The translations under genes and the position numbers were made by a program. From assembly GCF_000237925.1 (NCBI RefSeq), contig NW_017386087.1, forward strand, positions 1-64,000: DNA of 64,000 nucleotides, given 5' to 3'. The notes beneath the pieces were generated by a model. That model worked only from the letters and a program-made list of their open reading frames with translations. It did no database searches and had not been told where the DNA came from. The stretch is from Schistosoma mansoni. Taxonomy: Eukaryota > Platyhelminthes > Trematoda > Strigeidida > Schistosomatidae. Shown in pieces: positions 1-8,370 of the stretch (its first letter is position 1; the number at the start of each line of letters is the position of its first letter).

Positions 1-239
1 AAGCCTTAATTCAAAAGCATTAAGAGAAAGTATGTATATTGTCTACCTGACCAGTCTAAAATAGCACGAAACGCGCGTCCTAAATTCCACTGCTAGCCAC
101 TATCCATCTTTGCTAATAATGTTTGTGAATTAAAGCTATATCGAGGCAATACGCACAGTATGCACATGTGTCAATTAGAGACTGACCAGCTGCAGTCCTA
201 AACATCAATGAAAAGATTCAAACAAACAATACTAAGTGA
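1..239 (+). repeat. Sm-alpha-like SINE relic (truncated at window edge)
   Basis: The segment after position 40 follows, with substitutions, the layout I recall for the schistosome Sm-alpha repeat: a hammerhead core followed by a body with runs such as ttccactgctagccac and gaggcaatacgcacagta. Sm-alpha elements are short non-autonomous, Pol III-type repeats that carry self-cleaving hammerhead ribozymes in schistosomes. The left end is cut by the window and the right limit (about 239) is approximate, set where similarity to the next repeat begins. The match is from memory of the family, not from an alignment. Confidence 0.5.
41..105 (+). ncRNA. Decayed hammerhead ribozyme core
   Basis: The order of blocks matches a schistosome hammerhead: a CTGATGA-like box (ctgacca, 47-53), a short stem-loop II region, the GAAA box (68-71), a gcgcgtc block with GTC at 77-79 where cleavage would be expected, and the ttccactgc block from 85. 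Two invariant bases of the CTGATGA box are changed (TG to CC) and stem II is poorly paired (gtct against gcac). It is therefore probably a dead ribozyme. The call rests on motif order. Confidence 0.5.
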
Positions 240-657
240 ATTTAAACTTCACCCTGTAGCTGTAAATAATTCCCCAAAATCAATAGCTTTCTAAGTGTTT
301 GACATTGGATGCTGACCACGTTGTTTAAGTGGACTTTTTTAGCTGAAGGCTTTCGGTCATGCATCTGTACCAGATCACGGTTCAACTCAGCGTGGGACAC
401 TGCTCCTACATTTCATTAGCCAGCTTATAGTAAAGGTTCCTCGATATATTGGTAACGTATCAAATATATCTTTCCTACCTCTTCTCGTCTGACTTCTGAT
501 TTCCTCTGGCCGGGAACGATCGATTATAGAAGATACTACTGGTTGCTAGTTGTAAAACTAGAATATCCGTTGTATCCTCAGTGGTGAGACCGATATGATC
601 TGGTACACCAAGCGCACAAACTGTGAGTCTGTTCCATTTTGGAATATTATTATTCAT
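240..657 (-). repeat. Non-LTR retrotransposon fragment, related to the copy near 50.4 kb
   Basis: This segment aligns by eye with 50380-50690: both share the runs ccccaaaatcaatagct, gacattggatgctgaccac and caccagatcacg in the same order. In the better preserved copy the minus strand resembles the C-terminal part of a non-LTR reverse transcriptase, so this copy is read as a minus-strand fragment. A 60-residue minus reading frame (475-657) is a relic and does not indicate a gene. The family name is not certain. Confidence 0.45.
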
Positions 658-762
658 TGTTATTCTTTATTTGAATTTTATATATTGTGATATACTGTTT
701 TTTCGCGAATTTTTTTTTCACGGATATATTTTAACTAGACATTTTTCGTTCTCTATATTACT

Positions 763-1308
763 ATGACGGAACACTCACCTAAGGTTCTTAAGTTTAAGTC
801 TATTCCCCCTATTTCGATTCAGTTAACGCCATTTTGGCCCGACAATATCGAGTCCTGGTTCTGCTACGCAGAAGCTGATTTTTACATGCACGGAATCACG
901 GACTCGCGCACACGATTCCTCGCGGTAGTTAAGGCGTTACCGCGCGAGTTTAACAGGTACGTAACACCTAGTATGTTTACTAGTGATGTTCCCGAACCAT
1001 ACGAAACTCTCAAATGTTCGATTCTAAAACGTGGAGACCTAACCGTCCGACAACGGTTAGACCAACTCCTCCATAACATCGACCTGCAACATGGTTCCGC
1101 GACAGACATGTTGCTAAGAATGAGAGAAGTTATTGGCCAACGAACTTTCGACGATGGCCTATTCAGACAACTTTTCTTATCTAAACTTCCTCAACAGGTG
1201 CAGGCAGTGCTCGACTCTTTTCAAAACAATGCCATAGACGAGCTGGCTTCATCTGCCGACCGAATCTTAGAAATCACTAAATCTTCTAAGGCCGAGGTTT
1301 TTCCTTGA
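763..1308 (+). pseudogene. gag: Gag-like frame of CsRn1-type element
   Basis: This is an ATG-started frame of 181 residues. It has the pattern of CsRn1/Boudicca-type Gag: an early WPDNIESWFCYAEADF block, then a VVKALP block and a FLSKLPQQVQ block before an acidic, Ser/Lys-rich end. Gag would form the cytoplasmic retrotransposon particle. The frame stops before the expected nucleic-acid-binding Cys/His box, which lies downstream in another frame, so a frameshift between 1308 and 1448 has split the gene. There is no sign of a host promoter. Confidence 0.7.
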
Positions 1309-1447
1309 CGGAAAAACCCCGTCTGACATAACCGAACTATGTCATACGCTTACACGATATCTTAAACTTCGTAATGACCGTAGTCGGTCAAAAACCCGCC
1401 GTAGAAGTGTCTCACGTAGGCGATCTGGCTCTCGACCACGAGAGACA

Positions 1448-1516
1448 GATAATCCCGACTGGTGCTGGTATCATGTCCAGTACGGTAAGTCTTCCAGAAA
1501 TTGCAGGAAACCCTGA
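1448..1516 (+). pseudogene. Frameshifted Gag Cys/His box
   Basis: In a frame different from Gag, the translation reads DWCWYHVQYGKSSRNCRKP and then a TGA at 1514-1516. CsRn1-lineage Gag proteins carry an unusual Cys-His-Cys-Cys box in place of the common CCHC knuckle, and this fits: C at 1463, H two residues on, C at 1502, and the expected final C position (after CRKP) now a stop. This supports the CsRn1 assignment and shows one clear inactivating change. Confidence 0.6.
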
Positions 1517-1632
1517 AATTATCCGACCTCAAAATCGAATGACACGAAAAACAGTTCGGGAAACGTCCCAGCCGGCACGCGTTAACGGCAACCGTAGCCG
1601 GCGAACACAGCCGTCTGTTATACGTCACGGAT

Positions 1633-2824
1633 GTGACTACGAAAGTTCGCTACCTCGTCGACACTGGCGCAGAAGTTAGCGTTCTTCCAGCAAATCGCAA
1701 CGACAGACTTCGCGAGTCTGTTTTAAGTTTACAGGCGGCAAACGGAAAGCCGATCGCTACTTACGGTAAAAAGTACGTCTACCTTAACGTGGGTTTACGC
1801 AAACCCATACACTGGATTTTCGTGGTTGCAGATGTCTTTATGCCAATCATTGGTATAGACCTGTTACAATACCACAATCTACTCATCGACACACGCTCAC
1901 GAAGGTTAATAGACGGAAACACTAAGTTATCTGCTTGCGTAACTCCTTGTTCTGGTTGCAGGTTATCCCCAGTCACGATTAAGCACACCATAGACCCCTT
2001 GTACCAATCAGTACTCGATAAATACTCAGGGATATACCAACCGCAATCGAAATTGCCTTGTGTAACCAGCAATGTCACACATCACATCACGACTACAGGA
2101 CCACCTGTATTCTCGAAAGCCCGTCGACTCGCTCCCGAAAAGCTTAGGTTAGCCAAAAACGAATTCGATCATATGATAGACTTAGGGATAATTCGACCAT
2201 CAAATAGCCCATGGTCATCCCCATTGTACATGGGCCCTAAAAAAGACAGCAACGATCGGCGTCCAACTGGTGATTATCGGCGTCTGAATGCTAAAACCAT
2301 TCCCGATCGTTACCCGTTGCCCCATATTCACGATTTGACAGCTACCTTGAAAGGTACAACTGTCTTCTCGAAAATCGACTTAGTTAAGGCTTATAACCAA
2401 ATACCGATGGCTTCTGACGACGTTCCTAAAACCGCCATCATCACTCCTTTCGGTCTTTACGAATTCTTGTGAATGCCTTTTGTTTTAAGAAATGCGGCTC
2501 AAACCTTCTAAAGGTTTATAGACGACGTCTTCCGAGGTCTCAACTTCGTACATGCATATGTTGATGACTGTTAATAGCAAGTCCGGACAGAGAATCACAT
2601 CTCAAGCATCTGGACATTGTTTTCGATCGACTCCAAAGGCATGGCATTACTGTAAACATTCAGAAATGCCAAATCGGAACCAATTCCTTAGACTTCTTAG
2701 GACACACTATTGATGCACAAGGCATCCGACCCCTTAGAAGCAAGGTGGCGGCCATTCTGGATTACCCAGAACCGACCACAATCAAGCAGTTGCGAACTTT
2801 TAACGGACTTGTAAGTTTCTACAG
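1633..2824 (+). pseudogene. pol: Protease and reverse transcriptase of CsRn1-like element, with stops
   Basis: The frame begins near a retropepsin motif (LVDTGAEVSVLP, D codon at about 1660), then a linker, then the reverse transcriptase fingers and palm: the KKDSNDRRPTGDYRRLN block and the FSKIDLVKAYNQIP block with the first catalytic Asp. A TGA at 2470-2472 lies just before the MPF block, a TAA replaces a codon in the AAQTF-x-RF block, and two stops follow the YVDD catalytic motif (2557-2568). A further frameshift is needed to reach the block ending KQLRTFNGLVSFY near 2824. The enzyme would copy element RNA to DNA in particles, but this copy cannot. The start at 1633 is not a real initiation site. 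Confidence 0.75.
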
Positions 2825-2825
2825 T

Positions 2826-2985
2826 GTCCTGATGAGCAAGCAGGGTTGCCTGAGCGATATGTTCCTTAACTGTGGAGAATGCTTTACGGGCTGTGTCGTC
2901 TAAACTAATTGATTTCGCATTTCCACGAAGCTGGTCGGTTAACGGATTCATAAGGGATGCGCATTTGGGTAGAAACTTCGCTCAA
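2826..2985 (-). pseudogene. Inverted connection/RNase H segment of the same element
   Basis: The + strand ends at a SFY block. Read on the minus strand from about 2985 down to 2826, the sequence gives FLPKCASLMNPLTDQLRGN and then DDTARKAFSTVKEHIAQATL to LAHQDT. In Ty3-type polymerases this block directly follows the SFY block. The piece is thus the next part of the same gene, flipped in place. The sequence beyond 2985 is not recognisable as the same element. Confidence 0.65.
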
Positions 2986-3386
2986 TCGTTCGAGTCAGAA
3001 CAAATGAATGACTTCAGATAATTATTTGGCTGTCATCGTATAAACCTGTAAAATGACCTGATGATTGCAGGAACTTTATAGCTCAAACTCACCGTATGTT
3101 TCTGGAGTATTTTCTTCGCTGTTCGACAGTGGAACTTGAAAATCGGAAATTGTATATTCTTGTTTCATTTCCAATCTCTTTTCTCTCAGCTGTCTTCATT
3201 GAACCTTTAAAAGGCATCGAGCCAAGATTGACTACAATCACTGTAACGGGGTTGAAATTTCTATGTATGATATAATAATGCATTCTATTTTCTTTCTATT
3301 GTAGAGCGACCAAATATAAACTCTTTAGAGGAAGAAGAGCAAGCCCTATGTACACTAAGCTTACAGGATGACTCATAAGACTACTT
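2986..3386 (+). other. Unassigned wedge with splice-like signals; possible host gene tail
   Basis: The segment lies between two LTR elements and matches neither. The + strand has three acceptor-like sites: ttgcag before 3071, a long pyrimidine run ending ctctcag at 3189, and ttctattgtag at about 3303. After the last, one frame reads RPNINSLEEEEQALC to LQDDS then TAA (3379-3381), which looks like a polar C-terminus. Upstream of it two + frames and one minus frame (3089-3283, followed by a good gtgagt donor) are all open, so strand and splicing are unresolved and the phases do not join cleanly. I do not recognise a protein. It may be a captured terminal exon or chance. Confidence 0.22.
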
Positions 3387-3565
3387 TGTAAGACTGACTC
3401 TTCCCGCTGTAAGCTCGCACACCGCGCTTTTTGATTTTGAAATAAAGAGGTTCGTGATTCCCATTGTGTTCTCTCTTGGTGTGAAGTCCTTGTTTAACAT
3501 TGTGTTCTGTGCTGTTTTTTCAGATCTGTACTGCTGTTCTCTAACTGCTGATTCCACGTGTTACA
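3387..3565 (+). repeat. Probable 5' LTR (179 bp)
   Basis: The segment begins TGTAA and ends TTACA, a perfect short inverted terminus of the type that bounds LTRs. It has an AATAAA at about 3440-3445 and a T-rich stretch ending in cag near 3521. The next bases, beginning two positions downstream with tggtgatgg, are a plausible primer-binding site and overlap the Gag start. No second LTR is visible because the 3' end lies in the gap, so the boundaries rest on the termini alone. Confidence 0.5.
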
Positions 3566-3572
3566 ACTGGTG

Positions 3573-4436
3573 ATGGAGGTGTTCACTAAAAAATGCGATG
3601 AAAACCTGAACGAACCGCCGGTGATTCCAGTCAAGCCAGCAACTGGCTCAGCTCCCCGTCAACCACCACTCCTGGAAAACTCGTCAGACTATACAGTGTG
3701 GAAGTTCAAAGTCACAGCATATCTTCGTAAAGTTACAGCCTCGGAACATTTCGATTATCTCGTGTCCTACCTCAGCGACGAAGCTACCAAGAGAGCTATG
3801 GTCAACGGGTTTGCAGCGGACAACACTCTCGCTCAGAACTGGAAGATCCTCGACGATTGTTTTTCGATGCCGGTGGATCCCCAACAAGCAGCCATCCGAT
3901 TTTTGTCACGACATCAAACACCCGGCGAGAATCCAATAGATTATTTTAATTCTTTGCAACAGATGGCTGTGCAGGCGTTCCCTTGTCTTGATGCCACTGG
4001 ACGAGATGAATTGATTAAGTCTCGGTTCGTGGAAGGGTTAATATTCAGTTCCCTAAAGGAACACTTCTTACTAAACCCTCTAACAGATATAAATGCCTTA
4101 AAAAGAACAACATTCCGGTTCATGGCAGCCGAGCAGCTAAAAAGCCCAATTGACATACACCAGCCAACGGCGATGGCAGTAATACAACCCACAAAAGCGA
4201 GCCGCCCAATGAACTCTCAACACATATCCGACGTTACCTAGTCTTCCCACTGGAGCAACAGCCGAAGACAATTCAGTCCCGCTGAGAAGTGGAGATCAAC
4301 GAATAGTTATCATGGTCGTCAATCCGAATACCCGTACTGTCGAAGGTTTGGCAAAAATGCAAAGAAATGTGGCCATAATCGTTCTGTTAACACAAGTAAG
4401 CCGCACATTTTCCATTTATCTTCTTATGTTAACCAT
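3573..4436 (+). pseudogene. gag: Gag region with one in-frame stop and a knuckle-like motif
   Basis: An ATG at 3573 begins a Gag-like protein of about 222 residues. It has the block ENSSDYTVWKFKVTAYL near the N-terminus, which resembles the Trp-Lys-Phe start of many Ty3 Gag proteins, then AIRFLSRHQTPGENPIDYF and a REDEL-like capsid end. TAG at 4239-4241 interrupts it. The same frame continues with CRRFGKNAKKCGHN (about 4336-4380), a decayed zinc knuckle, and runs into the protease without a shift. This indicates a single gag-pol reading frame in the parent element. Confidence 0.65.
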
Positions 4437-4889
4437 GTGCGCCCCATCACGATCAAGGGTAGAGTACATGGTATTGATATCGAAATTTTATTAGACACCG
4501 GAGCGTCAGCATCCCTAATTAAGAACGAGCTTTTAGGAAGGCTCAACCATAAAGTCCAACAAACGCGATACCCATCCACATTACTCACAGCGAGCGGAGA
4601 CCCATTGAAAGTGAACTCTAAGGTATGGTTGGACCTAACGATAGATAGACATCTGTTCCGTCATGGATTTTTAGTCTGTCCGACATTGACTTGGGACATG
4701 ATACTCGGAGTCGATTTCATGTTAGAACATAAAGCTGGTATATTCATGGACAGCTTGGAAGCGAAATTTGGAGAGACTAAAATACGCCTGCACCATACTG
4801 ACACGTCATTTAAAGCTGTGTCATATGTGGGAATCTCAGACCCGGTGCGGCAAGTAAACGGCAATCGAATACTAACAGAGAAAGATTGA
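4437..4889 (+). pseudogene. Retropepsin-like protease domain
   Basis: In the frame of the preceding Gag, IEILLDTGASASLI gives the catalytic DTG of an aspartic retropepsin, and DMILGVDFM about 75 residues later is the usual Ile-Leu-Gly flap-side block. The protease would cleave the Gag-Pol polyprotein in the particle. The frame ends at TGA 4887-4889, and the same frame resumes directly with the polymerase, so this stop is a single nonsense change and not a domain boundary. Confidence 0.7.
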
Positions 4890-4904
4890 CATGCAACGAT
4901 TGCC

Positions 4905-5970
4905 GTGCTTCAACAGTTTAGTTCGGTGTTCGAAGAGAGTATTTCTGGCAATCGAACTAGTACGGTGCAACACACCATGTGCACGGGGGACCACAGGCCA
5001 CTTAGGCAACCGCCTCGTAGAGTGCCAGTACATTATCAACCACAAATGGATACGATGATAAAGGATGTGCTTGACAAGAATATTATAGTACCGTCACCAT
5101 CCCCCTGGGCATCACCTATCGTCCTGGTTAAAAAGAAAGATTCCTCTCTGCGACTCTGCATAGACTATCGACGCCTTAACGCTATAACTAAGCGTGACTC
5201 TTTTCCTCTTCCGAGAATCGATGCTATATTAGACGCTTTGAGTGGCGCATGTTGGTTTTCAACGTTAGACCTAGCATCAGGGTACTGGCAAGTGGAAGTC
5301 AGACCACAAGATAGAAAGAAAACTGCATTTGTAGTGCCAAATGGTTTATACGAATTCCAAGTAATGCCTTTCGGTCTAACGAATGCCCTAGCTACTTTCC
5401 AAAGATTAATGCAAACAGTTTTACAAGATATAGTACCTCATAAATGTTTGATTTATCTTGATGACATTATTGTGTATGGTAGCACACCCGAGCAACATAA
5501 TGCTAATCTGAAAGCAGTTCTCCATCGCCTTCAACAATACAACTTAAAAGCAAAACCGTCCAAATGTCGCTTGCTGCAGAAAAAAGTAGTTTTCTTAGGA
5601 CATCGTATCACTGCAGATGGAGTAGGCACCGATAAAGAAAAGACACGTGTCATTGTTAATTGGCCACAGCCCAAATCACCTGAAGACGTTCGTAGCTTTC
5701 TTGGCCTAGCTTCTTACTACAGACGCTTTGTCCGTGACTTTGCATCGTTAGCAGCACCCTTACACCGTTTGACGCACAAAGGACGAAAATTTTTATGGAC
5801 TTCAGAGTGTCAACAGGCGTTCGATGCTTTGAAGACACGACTAAGCTCTCCACCCATATTAGCCGTTCCGGATACCTCAGCAAGCGCGGGAGAATTTATA
5901 CTTGATACGGATGCCAGTTCCTCGGCTATTGGAGCAGTTCTATCACAAGTGGCCCCAGATGGGCAAGAAA
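4905..5970 (+). pseudogene. pol: Reverse transcriptase and start of RNase H
   Basis: This is a clear Ty3-type reverse transcriptase. It has SPWASPIVLVKKKDSSLRLC and IDYRRLNAITKRDSFPLPRI in the fingers, FSTLDLASGYWQV with the first catalytic Asp, MPFGLTNALATFQR, and CLIYLDDIIVYG with YLDD at 5454-5465. The connection block (FLGLASYYRRFVRDFA) follows, then the first RNase H strand with the catalytic Asp (FILDTDASSSAIGAVL). All these residues are intact. RNase H stops abruptly near 5970, where the sequence jumps to integrase. The catalytic palm itself shows no damage, so the element may be fairly young. Confidence 0.85.
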
Positions 5971-6240
5971 GAGGAGAGGGTACCACCGATGAGATCTTAG
6001 AGAGGTTCCTGTTTATCTACCGTTCTACACCAAACCCTCAAACAACAAATGGGGTCTCTCCAGCGGAAACGTTACTTGGCAGAAAAATAAGGACACATTT
6101 CGATGTCATCCATCCGACGCCAGCTCGTGAACCCCAACGAAACTTATCGATGGAGAAGCAGTGCCAATCGACACCATGGGGCACAAAGACGATTGTTCAC
6201 AATGGGTCAAAAAGTACTTGCTATGAACTATCGTGGTAAA
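5971..6240 (+). pseudogene. Integrase C-terminal remnant, frameshifted
   Basis: After the deletion junction the frame reads EILERFLFIYRSTPNPQTTN and GVSPAETLLGRKIRT, the typical end of a Ty3 integrase core just before the C-terminal domain. The catalytic D,D-35-E residues are absent, so only the tail remains. The likely continuation (a block ending FTMGQKVLAMNYRGK) is in another frame starting near 6103, so a frameshift lies around 6100-6130. The copy runs into the N gap. Confidence 0.65.
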
Positions 6241-6440
6241 NNNNNNNNNNNNNNNNNNNNNNNNNNNNNNNNNNNNNNNNNNNNNNNNNNNNNNNNNNNN
6301 NNNNNNNNNNNNNNNNNNNNNNNNNNNNNNNNNNNNNNNNNNNNNNNNNNNNNNNNNNNNNNNNNNNNNNNNNNNNNNNNNNNNNNNNNNNNNNNNNNNN
6401 NNNNNNNNNNNNNNNNNNNNNNNNNNNNNNNNNNNNNNNN
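6241..6440. other. Assembly gap (200 N)
   Basis: The segment is exactly 200 undetermined bases. It separates a truncated LTR element from the first unit of the tandem array, so the gap probably hides the end of the element and an unknown number of array units. Confidence 0.95.
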
Positions 6441-7326
6441 TGTGTTTGTGCGAGCGTGTTGATCTAGCATAAGTTATGTAGTGAATGTGTTTTGTTGGTG
6501 GTAACTGTGGAGTTGGCGTGTAATGATGCCCTTGCTGGGCAAAACACAGTAAATGTATTGGACGGTGTTTAATCGACTGGGCTAAATAGATAGTGAGCTG
6601 TTTAGTTAATCACAGGTTGGTGTATATCACAACCTGTTTCATGTGCAGCTGAAATGTTATTTGTGATGTTACATGTGTATGTGGTTGATGGTGAACGTTG
6701 TATTTGGTGTGATTGAGTATGTTATTATGTTTATTGTAGGGTGTGCTGATGTATTGGGTGTTTATGTTTGGCTGATTGATGTGTATTTGAGTGAGGCGGA
6801 GTCGTATGAATTGATAGTTTGTTGTTTATTGTAAATTGTAATTGTGTAGAGTTGTGTTTGTTGTTGTAGGTGAGTGTTGATTGAGTTGTTTGTGTTGATA
6901 GTTGTGATCTGAATGTTAGTTACGTCTTAATAAATCATGATGACGACTAGTTGTTCATAGAAGTCGTTAATTAGACTTTGATGAATGAGTGATTGAGTGA
7001 CTGAATGAATTGGTTGTTGAGAATTGAGTAGTTTCGCACTGTTATTGTATTTTGATAGTGAGCTCTTAGTACTTGTGTATGGATGTGTATTTGCGTTTGT
7101 TTATTTTTGAGGTTGTGGCGAAGATGGAGAGTGGTGTATTGAGTATGGTTGTATTCTGTATTTCGAGGATGTTTGTATATCTGAGTAAGTGTATAATTGA
7201 AGTGTAGATTGATTTGTTGTTGTTGTTGTTGTTTAGACGAGTGACGTATGTGTATGAGATAAGTATAGATGTATGTATACATGTGTATATTTGATTATAT
7301 GTGAATAAATAAACATTTGTTTATCA

Positions 7327-7359
<33 letters not shown>

Positions 7360-8215
7360 TTATAATTAGCGGTGCAGATATTTATGTAAATACACATAGA
7401 TTTGTGTGTACGGGAGTGTAGATAGATGAGTGTATAGTGTGTGTGTGTGTGTTTGTGTGAGCGTGTTGATCTAGCATAAGTTATGTAGTGAATGTGTTTG
7501 TTGGTGGTAACTGTGGAGTTGGCGTGTAATGATGCCCTTGCTGGGCAAAACACAGTAAATGTATTGGACGGTGTTTAATCAGCTGGGCTAAATAGATAGT
7601 GAGCTGTTTAGTTAATCACAGGTTGGTGTATATCACAACCTGTTTCATGTGCAGCTGAAATGTTATTTGTGATGTTACATGTGTATGTGGTTGATGGTGA
7701 GCGTTGTATTTGGTGTGATTGAGTATGTTATTATGTTTTGTAGGGTGTGCTATGTATTGGTGTTTATGTTTGGCTGATTGATGTGTATTTGAGTGAGGCG
7801 GAGTCGTATGAATTGATAGTTTGTTGTTTATTGTAAATTGTAATTGTGTAGAGTTGTGTTTGTTGTTGTAGGTGAGTGTTGATTGAGTTGTTTGTGTTGA
7901 TAGTTGTGATCTGAATGTTAGTTACGTCTTAATAAATCATGATGACGACTAGTTGTTCATAGAAGTCGTTAATTAGACTTTGATGAATGAGTGATTGAGT
8001 GACTGAATGAATTGGTTGTTGAGAATTGAGTAGTTTCGCACTGTTATTGTATTTTGATAGTGAGCTCTTAGTACTTGTGTATGGATGTGTATTTGCGTTT
8101 GTTTATTTTTGAGGTTGTGGCGAAGATGGAGAGTGGTGTATTGAGTATGGTTGTATTCTGTATTTCGAGGATGTTTGTATATCTGAGTAAGTGTATAATT
8201 GAAGTGTAGATTGAT

Positions 8216-8246
<31 letters not shown>

Positions 8247-8337
8247 GACGAGTGACGTATGTGTATGAGATAAGTATAGATGTATGTATACATGTGTATA
8301 TTTGATTATATGTGAATAAATAAACATTTGTTTATCA

Positions 8338-8370
<33 letters not shown>

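Larger units (their letters stand above)
763..2985 (+). mobile_element. CsRn1/Boudicca-like Ty3 LTR retrotransposon, broken copy
   Basis: The blocks are in Ty3 order: Gag (763-1308), a Cys/His box (1448-1516), protease with a DTGA motif, reverse transcriptase with a YVDD motif, and part of RNase H that is inverted. The Gag resembles the CsRn1 lineage, to which schistosome Boudicca belongs. No LTR is visible on either side. The upstream neighbour ends near 657 and the downstream part changes to unrelated sequence near 2985. The copy is inactive because of frameshifts, several stops, the inversion and the missing integrase. Confidence 0.75.
3387..6240 (+). mobile_element. Ty3-type LTR retrotransposon with internal deletion, cut by gap
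   Basis: A 5' LTR (3387-3565) is followed at once by gag-pro-pol in a single + frame. In-frame stops occur only at 4239-4241 (TAG) and 4887-4889 (TGA). RNase H is cut a short way in, and the frame jumps to an integrase C-terminal block near 5985, so the RNase H/integrase middle is deleted. The 3' end disappears in the N gap at 6241. The element is Ty3/mdg4 type by domain order and reverse transcriptase motifs. I did not assign it to a named schistosome family. Confidence 0.75.

Noticed and set aside
2826-2850. CTGATGAG string suggesting a hammerhead
   Set aside because: It lies inside the inverted RNase H coding segment (reverse complement of a Leu-Ala-His-Gln-Asp block) and has no GAAA box or stem II.
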